Below are positions 16,730 through 26,027 of a stretch of 64,000 nucleotides of DNA, piece by piece. Within the stretch, counting starts at the first letter, position 1; each line of letters begins with the position of its first letter. Below the pieces are notes generated by a model, which was not told the origin of the DNA, searched no databases, and saw only the letters and a list, made by a program, of their open reading frames with translations. This stretch comes from JAIOSF01 sp963677755 (lineage in GTDB: Bacteria > Campylobacterota > Campylobacteria > Campylobacterales > Arcobacteraceae), in the NCBI GenBank assembly GCA_963677755.1, contig OY782506.1, positions 186,001 to 250,000 on the forward strand, given 5' to 3'. The position numbers and the translations under genes were made by a program.

Positions 16730-17737
16730 ATGAAAAATAATATATTAAAAAAATATCTAAATCAGACATATTCTAATACATTTTTTCCTATATTTTTGAC
16801 ACTTTTTACTATTACTTCAATTATATTTTTAGTAAAAATTGCTTCATTAACTTCTGTAATTCAAATTAATTTTTTGGAGTTATTGGAACTGTATTCCTAT
16901 AATATTGCAACAATCTTATTTTATACCATACCAATATCTATTTTTATATCATTAGTATTATCTTTAGCAAAGTTATCAGGAGAATATGAATTAATAGTTA
17001 TTACAAGTTTTGGATTAAATCCCTTGCAAATATTAAAAATGTTTTTACCTCTTTTATTTTTTACTTCAGTTTTAGTTTTGATTATATCTTTATCATTGAT
17101 TCCTAAATCAAGTTTTATGAAAGATGCTTTTATAAATCATAAAACTGTAGAAGCCCAGTTTAATATTAGAGCGAATGAATATGGACAAGAATTTGGGAAA
17201 TGGCTTATTTATGTAGAAAAAGAAAAAAATGAGTTGTATGAAGATGTAGTTTTATATCAACAAAATAATGAAGAAGATACTTTTATAATTGCTAAATATG
17301 CAAGATTAAATAATATGAAGTCATCTTTAAACTTAAGTTTGACAGATGGGAAAGTTCTAAAAGTTGGCGAAAAAGTGAGTCAAATAAATTTTAAGCGAAT
17401 GGTAATAAATAATGAGATAAAAGAACTTAAAAGCTTAACTACATTTCAAGATTTAATAAAATACTGGACTATTAAAAAAGTGCAATTTTTATGGTATTGC
17501 ATGTTTTCAATGTTACCTTTGCTATTGTCTTTTTTTATCATTGCACTTGGTTATTTTAATCCACGGTACAATAAAAACTATAGTGTGCCTTTTAGTTTAA
17601 TTATTATTACTTTCTATATTATATCAGTAAAAGAATTAAGTAAAGAGTTTGAAGTCCTTGTGTTATATTTTCTTCCTTTAATGTGGATTATAATAGGATA
17701 TTTATTTTACAAATATAAGATAAAACCACACTACTAA
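16730..17737 (+). CDS. LptF/LptG-family LPS export permease
   Basis: 335 aa, YjgP/YjgQ family. Three hydrophobic segments lie in the N-terminal third (about 18-40, 55-80 and 100-125), then a periplasmic beta-jellyroll domain (about 130-240), then three more segments at the C-terminus. The motif ELIVITSFGLNPLQIL is typical of the cytoplasmic coupling helix that contacts the LptB ATPase. Probably one half of the LPS transport permease. Its partner is not in the window. Between LptF and LptG, LptF seems likelier, but this is inference. Confidence 0.85.
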   Translation: MKNNILKKYLNQTYSNTFFPIFLTLFTITSIIFLVKIASLTSVIQINFLELLELYSYNIATILFYTIPISIFISLVLSLAKLSGEYELIVITSFGLNPLQILKMFLPLLFFTSVLVLIISLSLIPKSSFMKDAFINHKTVEAQFNIRANEYGQEFGKWLIYVEKEKNELYEDVVLYQQNNEEDTFIIAKYARLNNMKSSLNLSLTDGKVLKVGEKVSQINFKRMVINNEIKELKSLTTFQDLIKYWTIKKVQFLWYCMFSMLPLLLSFFIIALGYFNPRYNKNYSVPFSLIIITFYIISVKELSKEFEVLVLYFLPLMWIIIGYLFYKYKIKPHY

Positions 17738-17741
17738 CATC

Positions 17742-18464
17742 ATGAAAATAAAATTTACAATAAGTTACGATGGTTCTTTATTTTATGGTTCTCAAATACA
17801 ACCAAAGTATATAACAGTACAATCTAAAATAGAAGAAAGTTTAAAGTTACTCAATATAGATACTTCATTAGAGTTTAGTGGGAGAACAGATAGAGGAGTA
17901 CATGCTTTTAGACAAGTGATTTCTTGTATTATTCCAGAATTTTGGACCGATTTAAAAAAGTTGCAAACTACACTTAATAAAATGTTACCTAACTCTATTG
18001 TTGTTAGAAAAATTACATTTGTAAATGAGAATTTTCATGCTAGGTTTAGTGCTAAAATTAGAGAATATAGATATTTGATTTCAACAAAACCTCTGACCCC
18101 TTTTAATCAAAATTATTTAGGATACTATCAAGATATAAATATAGCAAAAATTGAAAAGGCAATTGAATTATTAAAAGGTATTCATGATTTTGAGTATTTT
18201 TCTAAAACAGGAAGTGAACCTATTTCAACAATAAGAGAGATATATGATATAAAATTTTACAGATATAAAGAGTTATATATTTTAAGATTTAAAGCAAATT
18301 CTTATTTGCGTAGTCAAATAAGAATGATGGTTGATTTTATTATGAAAATATCAAGTGATAAACTTACTCTTGAAGATCTCAAAAAACAATTAGATAAAAA
18401 GAAGTTAATCTCTTGGAGTTTAGCTAGCCCAAATGGGCTTTACTTAAGTAAGATTAGTTACTAG
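17742..18464 (+). CDS. truA: tRNA pseudouridine(38-40) synthase TruA
   Basis: 240 aa. Isomerises U38-U40 in tRNA anticodon arms. The catalytic Asp is in EFSGRTDRGVHAF. ISYDGSLFYGSQIQP at the N-terminus and the late NSYLRSQIRMMV are characteristic. It starts 4 bp after the permease gene. Its 3' end overlaps the convergent thioredoxin-like gene by 11 bp, with no room for a terminator. Confidence 0.95.
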   Translation: MKIKFTISYDGSLFYGSQIQPKYITVQSKIEESLKLLNIDTSLEFSGRTDRGVHAFRQVISCIIPEFWTDLKKLQTTLNKMLPNSIVVRKITFVNENFHARFSAKIREYRYLISTKPLTPFNQNYLGYYQDINIAKIEKAIELLKGIHDFEYFSKTGSEPISTIREIYDIKFYRYKELYILRFKANSYLRSQIRMMVDFIMKISSDKLTLEDLKKQLDKKKLISWSLASPNGLYLSKISY

Positions 18465-18861
18465 GTCGAGATAATCTTCCTAAAAAAGATTTTTTATTTT
18501 TAAAGCCTCTTAAGCTATAAAGAAGCTCTTGATTTTTTGGATCAATTACATAAGTAGTAGGTGTACCTTCTGGTAAAAACTTTGCTGGTACATCTTCTAT
18601 ATCCATACTCAAACTTAAATCAACTGTTACAAATATAAAATTTTTGTTAAGATAGTCTATAACTTCATTATCTGAAAGCGTTTCTGCCTCCATTTTTCTA
18701 CACCATGGACAAAATGGACTATGAGCAAAAAGAACTACAGGTTTGTTGTGTGCAATTCCTTTTTCAAGTGCATCTGCATAAGAATCTGCATGGGTTAGTT
18801 CATTTGCATTTAGAGTAAAAATACACAGTGTTAGAAAAAGTAATTTTGTAAATATCTTCAT
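18454..18861 (-). CDS. Periplasmic thioredoxin-fold protein (CPWC)
   Basis: 135 aa from the ATG at 18861. A signal peptide (about 1-18, KIFTKLLFLTLCIFTLNA) precedes a thioredoxin-like domain with active site SPFCPWCRKME and the cis-Pro loop region PEGTPTTYVID. I prefer this start to one 16 residues upstream because the longer form would bury the signal peptide behind charged residues, and AAAGG precedes this ATG. It begins one base after the hemC stop. Probably a thiol-disulfide reductase or a cytochrome c biogenesis helper; partner unknown. Confidence 0.85.
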   Translation of the reverse strand: MKIFTKLLFLTLCIFTLNANELTHADSYADALEKGIAHNKPVVLFAHSPFCPWCRKMEAETLSDNEVIDYLNKNFIFVTVDLSLSMDIEDVPAKFLPEGTPTTYVIDPKNQELLYSLRGFKNKKSFLGRLSRPSN

Positions 18862-18862
18862 C

Positions 18863-19822
18863 TTACAACCTTTGTGGCATCTCATCTTTAAATGCCAAAT
18901 TTTCTGCATTTTCTAATATATCCAACGCCCCATCTGTTATCATCTTTTCTGCTAATTCAAAACCCAAAGTTTCACAATTTGATAAATCTTTTGAAAGAGA
19001 TTCATGCAAAATATGAGTTCCATCAGGATACCCAATCATTGCTTGAAGGGTAATAGTATCAGTACTAATTGTTGCATTACATGCAACAGGAGCAGAGCAA
19101 CCAGCCCCTATTTTAGATATAAAATCACGTTCACATTTTGTACAGATAAAAGTAGGAGTATGATTAACACTCATAGCTATCTCTTTTAATTTTTTATTTC
19201 CTGAAATTATTTCAATACCAAGTGATGCTTGACCCATAGGGGGTATCATCATTGTTAAAGGAAGTTTTTGAGTGTATGGAATATCTTTGAGTAAATCAAG
19301 TCTATTGAGTCCAATCCAAGCCAATATAATAGCATCGTACTGTCCTTCAGCAAGTTTACGTAAACGCGTATTCACATTTCCTCTTAAATCTTTAACTTTT
19401 AAGTCGGGTCTTTTATTTAAAAGTTGCATTCTTCTTCTTAAACTTGTAGTTCCTACAATTGCTCCTTGAGGTAAATCTTCTAATGTATTATATTTATGAG
19501 ATAAAAAAACATCACTTTGATCTTGCCTTTCTGTAATTGCAACTAATTCTAACTCATCAGGAATATAAGTTGGAACATCTTTTAAACTATGAACTGCTAA
19601 ATCTGCATTTCCTGCTATCATTTCATCTTCAAGTTCTTTTGTAAAATGCCCTTTACCGCCAACTAAAGCCAAGGGTTTATCAAGAATCTTATCTCCTCGA
19701 CTTACTATTTTATTAAGTTCAACTGTAATATCTGGATAACTCTTTTCTATTCTATCTTTTATATGATACGCTTGCCAAAGTGCTAAGTCGCTTGCTCTTG
19801 TTGCTATTGTAATTTTATTCAA
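18863..19822 (-). CDS. hemC: Porphobilinogen deaminase (hydroxymethylbilane synthase)
   Basis: 319 aa. Polymerises four porphobilinogens in haem synthesis. ATRASDLALWQA at the N-terminus, VHSLKDVPT, TTSLRRRMQLL and DLRGNVNTRLRKL are all present. The dipyrromethane cofactor Cys is in IGAGCSAPVA. It sits between two periplasmic thiol-redox genes, which fits a cytochrome-rich metabolism. Confidence 0.96.
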   Translation of the reverse strand: MNKITIATRASDLALWQAYHIKDRIEKSYPDITVELNKIVSRGDKILDKPLALVGGKGHFTKELEDEMIAGNADLAVHSLKDVPTYIPDELELVAITERQDQSDVFLSHKYNTLEDLPQGAIVGTTSLRRRMQLLNKRPDLKVKDLRGNVNTRLRKLAEGQYDAIILAWIGLNRLDLLKDIPYTQKLPLTMMIPPMGQASLGIEIISGNKKLKEIAMSVNHTPTFICTKCERDFISKIGAGCSAPVACNATISTDTITLQAMIGYPDGTHILHESLSKDLSNCETLGFELAEKMITDGALDILENAENLAFKDEMPQRL

Positions 19823-19837
19823 GTCTTCTCCAATTAT

Positions 19838-20698
19838 CTATTTTAAATATTTTTCAAACTCTGATCTTGTATAATCATATTCTCCATCAAAAAATAAAGT
19901 TGGAGTTCCTGATACAAAAGCATCATCTGACATTTTTATATCATCTTGAATCATTTTTTCTAACTTTGGATTATTAATTTGTTCCATTGTTATGCTTGTT
20001 CCAAATTCTTTATTAAAAAAATTAAGTACTTTTTGTTCATTTCTTTCTTCATAAGCATCAAATTTATATTTTTCAGAAAAATTAGTTTCATAAACTTTGT
20101 AGTCAACATTTTTAATCCCTTGTTCTTTGGCTATTATTGATGCTTTTGAAATCAACTTTGCCATAGGGTGCATATCTAATGGTAGATGATAGTAGTATAC
20201 AGCAATATTTTTTGGATTATCTATAATTTGCTTGAGTATAAAAGGGATTTCATCTAAACAAATTGGACACAAAGGATCACTAAATATTACTAAAGTGTGT
20301 TTTGCATCAGGATTTCCTTCAATAAAATGTTTTTTACTAAAAAATTCTTTTCCTAAAGTTGGATACATAACAGTTTTGAATGAGCGTTTATTTTTTAGAC
20401 TAATTAAATCCATAGAAACATTTTTTCCATCACTAAAAATTGTATCTTTTTGAGAGATTTGTTTTTTTTGTATTTCAAATTCTAAATTAAAAGTATATCC
20501 TACCCAACCATCTTGTTGTAAGTCTTTTTTAAAAACCAATTCAATATTTGTGAGTTCACCACCACCTCTTTGTAATGATTTGGATACTCTTTGTTTCTCA
20601 ATTTGAGTAAGTTTTTTTTCTAGTTCTGTGTTAGAAAAAGCACTAGTGCTTAATAGTGTTGTTGCTATCAATAATTTCAACATCGATAATTTCATCAT
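19838..20698 (-). CDS. DsbA/DsbC-like periplasmic thiol-disulfide protein
   Basis: 286 aa from the ATG at 20698, with a signal peptide (about 1-20, ending TSAFS). The C-terminal thioredoxin-fold domain (from about residue 120) has the active site SDPLCPICLDEIP, an alpha-helical insert, and cis-Pro in SGTPTLFFDGEYD. The N-terminal 100 residues are extra to plain DsbA, as in disulfide isomerases. An AAAGGAAAG ribosome-binding site decides this start; the longer open frame has none. The start lies 56 bp inside the end of fxsA. Confidence 0.85.
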   Translation of the reverse strand: MMKLSMLKLLIATTLLSTSAFSNTELEKKLTQIEKQRVSKSLQRGGGELTNIELVFKKDLQQDGWVGYTFNLEFEIQKKQISQKDTIFSDGKNVSMDLISLKNKRSFKTVMYPTLGKEFFSKKHFIEGNPDAKHTLVIFSDPLCPICLDEIPFILKQIIDNPKNIAVYYYHLPLDMHPMAKLISKASIIAKEQGIKNVDYKVYETNFSEKYKFDAYEERNEQKVLNFFNKEFGTSITMEQINNPKLEKMIQDDIKMSDDAFVSGTPTLFFDGEYDYTRSEFEKYLK

Positions 20699-21113
20699 CT
20701 TTCCTTTTATTGTTTGATTTATAATTTGTTTGTGTATATTCAAAATTGTTTGTTGTATATCTACTGTTGTTACTACTTGGTTTTTTAAAAGCAAAAATCT
20801 TACTAAAAAGAGATACAAATAAACCTAATTGCAAAACTATCCCTAGTATGTCCGTGAAAAAACCTGGAAGTATAAGTAAAAAGGCACCAATTGCTTTTGC
20901 TACATTAGTTTTTACAAATTCTTCTTGTGTAATTTGACCACTGCGAGCTTTTTGTATACTTTCACTTAAAGAGTATTTGAAATTTTTTAAAATAACCATA
21001 CCAATAATTGCAGATAATAAAATTTCTATAAATGTAAGTAAACCCCCAATAGAACCAGCTATTGAAGAAGAGATCATAACTTCTAGAAATAAGTAAAGTA
21101 AAAAATATGGCAA
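20643..21113 (-). CDS. fxsA: FxsA family membrane protein
   Basis: 156 aa. Small inner-membrane protein with about four hydrophobic segments within residues 1-110, including the family's GAFLLILPGFFTDILG motif, then a polar cytoplasmic tail ending in EIIDVEIID, typical of FxsA. E. coli FxsA affects phage F exclusion; its ordinary role is unknown. Its last 56 bp overlap the start of the DsbA-like gene in another frame, an unusually long co-directional overlap. Confidence 0.88.
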   Translation of the reverse strand: MPYFLLYLFLEVMISSSIAGSIGGLLTFIEILLSAIIGMVILKNFKYSLSESIQKARSGQITQEEFVKTNVAKAIGAFLLILPGFFTDILGIVLQLGLFVSLFSKIFAFKKPSSNNSRYTTNNFEYTQTNYKSNNKRKDDEIIDVEIIDSNNTIKH

Positions 21114-21170
21114 ATATTCCCCTTGTGTATTTTAGTGATTATAATGAATTAAGAGTAAGTAAATACTTAA

Positions 21171-21563
21171 CTATAAATCATTTTGTGTAAATTTTTCTAA
21201 GTGATATAACCTATATCTGATATTTTTAAAATTTTCTGATGTTTCTGAATTTATAAGTTTTCCAAACTCTTCTAAAACTCTTGAACTCTCTTGTGCTCTT
21301 TTAAAATTTGCTATTAATATTGAATCTAAGTTTGTTCTATTTTGTTCTGAAGCAGTTGAATGTTTTAAAACATCATTTTGTATATCTCTAGACTCAAGAA
21401 GTTCATCGTAAAGTGAAATTCTTGCTTTGTGTCGTAGTTCTTTTAATTGTGATGATACCTCTTTATTATTGAAGATATATCTGTAAATATCTTCAACAAC
21501 CCGTATACCTTCTCGAAGGCGATTTAAATTAGCATCTAAAAGTCGTAAATTCTCTTTAGTCAT
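21171..21563 (-). CDS. Stand-alone ThiD2-domain protein (thiamine pyrimidine kinase type)
   Basis: 130 aa. The start LRLLDANLNRLREGIRVVED and the later FKRAQESSRVLEEFGK match the ThiD2 domain fused in front of ThiE in cyanobacteria and Aquificota. There it can phosphorylate hydroxymethylpyrimidine phosphate. Here it is free-standing with no thiE next to it. I use the ATG at 21563 (8-bp overlap with the BI-1 gene) rather than an upstream TTG. Activity is by family analogy. Confidence 0.75.
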   Translation of the reverse strand: MTKENLRLLDANLNRLREGIRVVEDIYRYIFNNKEVSSQLKELRHKARISLYDELLESRDIQNDVLKHSTASEQNRTNLDSILIANFKRAQESSRVLEEFGKLINSETSENFKNIRYRLYHLEKFTQNDL

Positions 21564-22284
21564 CACTACTATTAAATGCAGCAAATATTTGAAGCAAAGA
21601 GATAAATAGATTAAAAAAATCTAGATATAAAGCTATTGCCGCTTCAATTGGAGTTGAAAACCCACCTTTAATTATTTGTTGTGTATCATAAAGAATAAAA
21701 GCACTAAATATTAAAGCACCAACCATTGCAATACCTAGTTGTAAAATTGGTGAACCAATAAAAATGTTACTAATTGATCCAACTATTAGAATAATAAGTG
21801 CAATAAAAAGCATTTTACCCATGCTAGAGTAATCTTTTTTTGTTGTAAGAGCAAACATTGAAATACCACCAAATGCAACTGATGTCATTAAAAATGCTTG
21901 TGCAACAACAGAAGCACCGTTTGGCATATTGAATACACTACTTAATAAAGGTGTAATAGTTAATCCACTAACAAATGTAAAACCAAATAAAACAGCTAAG
22001 TTAATACCTGGTTTGTCTTTTACTGCATAAAGTCCAAAAAGTAATGCAAATTCTAAAATAACTAATCCCCAATACCAACTTGAAATTGTACTAACCATAT
22101 CAAGCCCAATATAAGCCCCAGCAGTTGCAGCTAATAATGAACTAGAAAAAAGTTGATATGTACTTTTTAAAAAAGCCATCAAGTCAGCTGGTGCACCTGC
22201 TTTTTCTTGTGAAGATGAATAAGCTTCATTTTCGTTTGAATAAGTAGAATTTCTACCGTTTGTCAAATAATCTCTATTATACAT
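21556..22284 (-). CDS. Bax inhibitor-1 / YccA family membrane protein
   Basis: 242 aa. A polar N-terminus of about 45 residues is followed by seven hydrophobic segments (first near STYQLFSSSLLAATAGAY, last near AIALYLDFFNLFISLLQIFA). The ending LYLDFFNLFISLLQIF is the conserved pore region with acidic residue of TMBIM/BI-1 proteins. Family members leak Ca2+ or modulate FtsH proteolysis. Leads a small operon with the ThiD2 gene. AAGGAT ribosome-binding site before the ATG. Confidence 0.92.
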   Translation of the reverse strand: MYNRDYLTNGRNSTYSNENEAYSSSQEKAGAPADLMAFLKSTYQLFSSSLLAATAGAYIGLDMVSTISSWYWGLVILEFALLFGLYAVKDKPGINLAVLFGFTFVSGLTITPLLSSVFNMPNGASVVAQAFLMTSVAFGGISMFALTTKKDYSSMGKMLFIALIILIVGSISNIFIGSPILQLGIAMVGALIFSAFILYDTQQIIKGGFSTPIEAAIALYLDFFNLFISLLQIFAAFNSSDD

Positions 22285-22434
22285 TATAAATATCCTTTAT
22301 ACTTTTAGTATTTGAGTGTGATTTTAATATGTTTATATTAAATATATCTTTAAATCTAAATACTAATGAAAAATTAAAACAACAAACTAAAATTATTTAG
22401 AGGTATAGTTATAGGAAATTTAACAATAATTAGT

Positions 22435-22440
22435 TATAAT
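22435..22440 (+). promoter_or_regulatory. Candidate -10 box for fabZ-lpxA-clpX
   Basis: TATAAT 53 bases before the fabZ start, in the 209-bp divergent gap between the BI-1 and fabZ genes. A CAGGAGACAG ribosome-binding site precedes fabZ. Nothing else recognisable in the gap. Confidence 0.5.
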
Positions 22441-22493
22441 TAAACCTAAAATTATATTTGTAAAATAGATATAGATCATTAACAGGAGACAGA

Positions 22494-22937
22494 ATGTTAG
22501 ATGTTGTAGAGATACAAAAGATACTCCCTCATAGGTATCCTTTTTTATTAGTTGATAAAGTAACTGATATGGAGATAGAAAAAAGTGTTGTAGCATACAA
22601 AAATGTATCAATAAGTGAACCAGTTTTTCAAGGTCATTTTCCTGGTCATCCCATCTACCCAGGTGTTATGATTTTAGAAGGTATGGCACAAGCTGGTGGA
22701 ATACTAGCATTAAAAAGCTCTGGATTAAGTGATGAAGAGTTACAATCAAAAGTTATATACTTTATGAGTATTGATAAAGCAAAGTTTAGAAGTCCAGTAA
22801 AACCTGGAGATAGATTAGAATATAGAATAGAAATTTTAAAGTTAAGAAAAAATCTTATTGTTTTAGATGGGAAAGCTTATGTTGATGATAAGTTAGTAAG
22901 TGAAGCTGAATTAAAAGCAATGGTTGTTGATAAATAA
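22494..22937 (+). CDS. fabZ: 3-hydroxyacyl-ACP dehydratase FabZ
   Basis: 147 aa, hot-dog fold. Dehydrates 3-hydroxyacyl-ACP in fatty-acid elongation. The active-site His is in FQGHFPGHPIYPGVM and the Glu in ILEGMAQAGG. It starts with the usual EIQKILPHRYPFLLVD. First of fabZ-lpxA-clpX-mreB-mreC, an order shared with Campylobacter. It overlaps lpxA by one base. Confidence 0.97.
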   Translation: MLDVVEIQKILPHRYPFLLVDKVTDMEIEKSVVAYKNVSISEPVFQGHFPGHPIYPGVMILEGMAQAGGILALKSSGLSDEELQSKVIYFMSIDKAKFRSPVKPGDRLEYRIEILKLRKNLIVLDGKAYVDDKLVSEAELKAMVVDK

Positions 22938-23719
22938 TGGCTAACATCCACAAAACTGCTATTATTGAAGATGGTGCTGTCATAGCAGATGATGTAACTA
23001 TTGGAGCATACACAATAATTGGTTCAAAAGTTACAATAGATTCTGGAACAACCGTTGCAAGTCATTGTTTGATTGAAGGGAAAACTACTATTGGAAAAAA
23101 CAATACAATTTTTTCTCATGCAGCATTAGGAACTATCCCCCAAGATTTGAAGTTTGCAGGAGAAGATGTATCACTAGTTATTGGAGATAATAATAAAATA
23201 AGAGAGTTTACTTTATTTAATCCAGGAACTGAAGGTGGTGGTGGCATCACTCAAATTGGTAACGGTAATCTTTTTATGGGATATACCCATGTTGCACATG
23301 ATTGCCTGATTGGAGATAATTGTATTTTTGCAAATGTAGCAACCTTAGCAGGACATGTAGTAGTTGAAGATAGTGTGGTAGTTGGTGGATTATCAGCAAT
23401 TCATCAATTTTGTAAATTAGGAACTCAATCAATGATAGGTGGAGGTTCAATAGTAGTACAAGATATTCCACCATTTTGTAATACAGAAGGAAATCGAGCT
23501 ACAATACGAGGGTTGAATCTGACAGGACTTAGAAGAAGACTTGATAAAAGAGCAGATATAGATGAGATTAAAAAAGCATATAGAAAGCTTTTTGAATCTG
23601 GAAATCCTTTAAATGATAGTGCAAAAGAATTAATAGAAAACAGTACAAATGAATATGTAATAAAATTAGCACAATTTATAGCAAATACAAAAAGAGGAAT
23701 ACCTTTTACAAGGAAATAA
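22937..23719 (+). CDS. lpxA: UDP-GlcNAc acyltransferase LpxA
   Basis: 260 aa. First step of lipid A synthesis, transferring a hydroxyacyl chain from ACP to UDP-GlcNAc. Left-handed beta-helix of hexapeptide repeats through about residue 190. The catalytic His is in YTHVAHDCLIG, and GGLSAIHQFCKLG follows. The C-terminal helices include RDKRADIDEIKKAY-like residues. Translationally coupled to fabZ through TAATG. Confidence 0.96.
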   Translation: MANIHKTAIIEDGAVIADDVTIGAYTIIGSKVTIDSGTTVASHCLIEGKTTIGKNNTIFSHAALGTIPQDLKFAGEDVSLVIGDNNKIREFTLFNPGTEGGGGITQIGNGNLFMGYTHVAHDCLIGDNCIFANVATLAGHVVVEDSVVVGGLSAIHQFCKLGTQSMIGGGSIVVQDIPPFCNTEGNRATIRGLNLTGLRRRLDKRADIDEIKKAYRKLFESGNPLNDSAKELIENSTNEYVIKLAQFIANTKRGIPFTRK

Positions 23720-23725
23720 TAAAAT

Positions 23726-24964
23726 ATGAAAAAAGAAAAAATAAAATGTGATTTTTGTGGAGTTGAAGATAGTGAAAAAAATCCTCTTATATCTGGGGAA
23801 CATGCAACTATTTGTCAAACTTGTGCAAAATCTGCTTATGAAATAATTCAAAAACATAAAAGTGAAAATATTGAAGATGAAGCTGTTGAGCTCGAGGAAG
23901 ATATTGTTCAAAAAATATTAACACCTAAAGAGTTAAAATCTATTTTAGATGATTATGTGATAGGGCAAGAAAAGGCAAAAAAAGTCTTAAGTGTTGCTGT
24001 TTATAATCATTATAAAAGAATATTTATGCAAGAGATAAGTGATGATATCACTGAACTTACAAAATCAAATGTATTACTTATAGGACCAACAGGAAGTGGG
24101 AAAACTCTTTTAGCTCAAACAATCGCAAAATATTTAGATGTTCCTTTAGCAATTGCAGATGCTACTAGCTTAACAGAAGCTGGGTATGTTGGTGATGATG
24201 TTGAAAATGTTGTAACGCGGCTTATTCAAGCAGCAGATGGTGATATTAAAAAAGCAGAACAGGGAATAATTTTTATTGATGAAATTGATAAAATTGCAAG
24301 AATGTCTGAAAACAGAAGTATCACTAGAGATGTTAGTGGAGAAGGTGTTCAACAAGCTTTACTAAAAATAGTAGAGGGAAGTTCCGTAAATGTTCCACCA
24401 AAAGGTGGAAGAAAACACCCTGGTCAAGATGCTGTGCAACTTGATACTACAAATGTATTATTTATTTGTGGTGGTGCTTTTGATGGGATGAAAGATATTA
24501 TTGCGAAAAGACAAGGTGGAAATATTCTTGGATTTAATCAAGATAAAAAAACAAAAAAAGAGCAAGACAATATAATGGAACTTATTGAAGCTGATGACTT
24601 AGTGAAGTATGGATTAATACCTGAATTAATAGGAAGACTTCATATGACAGCTATCTTACAAGAGATAGATGAAGATGCAATGATTCATATTTTAAAAGAG
24701 CCTAAAAATTCTTTAGTAAAACAGTATACAAAATTATTTAAAATTGATGATGTAGATTTGAAGTTTGAAGAGGATGCTTTAAAAGAGATAGCAAAAGCGG
24801 CTATTGAGAGAAAAACAGGTGCACGTGGGTTACGATCTATTTTAGAAGACATTATGTTGGATGTTATGTATGAACTTCCTGAATATAAAGGTAAAGTAAT
24901 AACTATTACAAAAGAAGTAGTAAATAAAGCAGAACTGCCAAAAGTAACAGAAGCGGTTGCGTAA
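23726..24964 (+). CDS. clpX: ATP-dependent Clp protease ATPase subunit ClpX
   Basis: 412 aa. AAA+ unfoldase that feeds ClpP. The N-terminal zinc-binding domain has CDFC (residues about 6-9) and CQTC (about 29-32). Walker A is GPTGSGKTLLAQT, Walker B FIDEIDKIAR, sensor II ERKTGARGLRSI. The IGF-like ClpP-docking loop is NILGFNQD. It lies 6 bp after lpxA. Confidence 0.97.
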   Translation: MKKEKIKCDFCGVEDSEKNPLISGEHATICQTCAKSAYEIIQKHKSENIEDEAVELEEDIVQKILTPKELKSILDDYVIGQEKAKKVLSVAVYNHYKRIFMQEISDDITELTKSNVLLIGPTGSGKTLLAQTIAKYLDVPLAIADATSLTEAGYVGDDVENVVTRLIQAADGDIKKAEQGIIFIDEIDKIARMSENRSITRDVSGEGVQQALLKIVEGSSVNVPPKGGRKHPGQDAVQLDTTNVLFICGGAFDGMKDIIAKRQGGNILGFNQDKKTKKEQDNIMELIEADDLVKYGLIPELIGRLHMTAILQEIDEDAMIHILKEPKNSLVKQYTKLFKIDDVDLKFEEDALKEIAKAAIERKTGARGLRSILEDIMLDVMYELPEYKGKVITITKEVVNKAELPKVTEAVA

Positions 24965-24995
24965 AATAAATTAAATATAATAAAGGGTAAAAAGA

Positions 24996-26027
24996 ATGAT
25001 TTTTGATAAATTTATTGGTTGGTTCTCAAATGATATGGCAATTGACTTAGGTACAGCAAATACACTAGTGTCAGTTAAAGGTAAAGGTATCATTATTAAT
25101 GAACCTTCAGTTGTTGCAGTACAGCATGATAGATATGGTAGAGATAGAATTTTAGCAGTTGGAAAAGAAGCAAAACAGATGATAGGGAAAACACCTGTAA
25201 ATATTCAAGCTGTAAGACCTATGAAAGATGGAGTTATTGCTGATTTTGAGATGACTGAGAGAATGATTAGATACTTCATTGAAAAAGCGCATAAAAGAAA
25301 ATCTTTTTTAAGACCAAGAATTATTATTTGTATTCCTCATGGAATTACACAAGTTGAGAGGAAAGCAGTTAAAGAATCAGCTTTAAGTGCAGGAGCTAGA
25401 GAGGTGTTTCTTGTAGAAGAGCCAATGGCCGCTGCGATTGGTGCAGGAATTCCTGTAAGTAGTCCTGATGGATATGTAGTTGTTGATATTGGTGGTGGTA
25501 CTACAGAAATTGGAGTAACATCACTAGGTGGACTAGTTCTTAGTAAGTCTATTAAAGTAGCTGGAGATAGATTTGATAAGGCAATTGTAGATTATGTAAG
25601 ACAAAACTTTAATCTCTATATTGGTGAACGAACTGCTGAGGGGATTAAACTTGAAATTGGAACAGCTGTGAAACAAGCTAAAGATGTTACAATAAAAGTA
25701 AAAGGGAGAGATAGCTCTGGACTTTTAACAACAATTGACCTTACAAGTGAGGGTGTAAGAGCAGCTTTACATGAGCCTTTAAAAGAGATTTCACTAGCAG
25801 TAAGACAGGTACTAGAAGAGATGCCACCTGATTTAGCAGGAGATGTTGTTGATAATGGTGTTGTATTAACTGGTGGTGGAGCACTTATTCGAGGGATAGA
25901 TAAATATCTTATGAATGATATTAAACTTCCTGTAAGAGTTGCTGAGGAACCACTTCTTGCTGTTGCTTATGGAACAAGTAAAACATTAGATGAGGAATCT
26001 TTACTTAGACTAATATCTAATGAGTAA
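24996..26027 (+). CDS. mreB: Rod shape-determining protein MreB
   Basis: 343 aa. Bacterial actin directing lateral wall synthesis. AIDLGTANTLV (phosphate 1), VVDIGGGTTEIGV (phosphate 2) and LTGGGALIRGID (adenosine motif) are all present. mreC follows with an 8-bp overlap. The cell is expected to be a rod or curved rod. Confidence 0.97.
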   Translation: MIFDKFIGWFSNDMAIDLGTANTLVSVKGKGIIINEPSVVAVQHDRYGRDRILAVGKEAKQMIGKTPVNIQAVRPMKDGVIADFEMTERMIRYFIEKAHKRKSFLRPRIIICIPHGITQVERKAVKESALSAGAREVFLVEEPMAAAIGAGIPVSSPDGYVVVDIGGGTTEIGVTSLGGLVLSKSIKVAGDRFDKAIVDYVRQNFNLYIGERTAEGIKLEIGTAVKQAKDVTIKVKGRDSSGLLTTIDLTSEGVRAALHEPLKEISLAVRQVLEEMPPDLAGDVVDNGVVLTGGGALIRGIDKYLMNDIKLPVRVAEEPLLAVAYGTSKTLDEESLLRLISNE

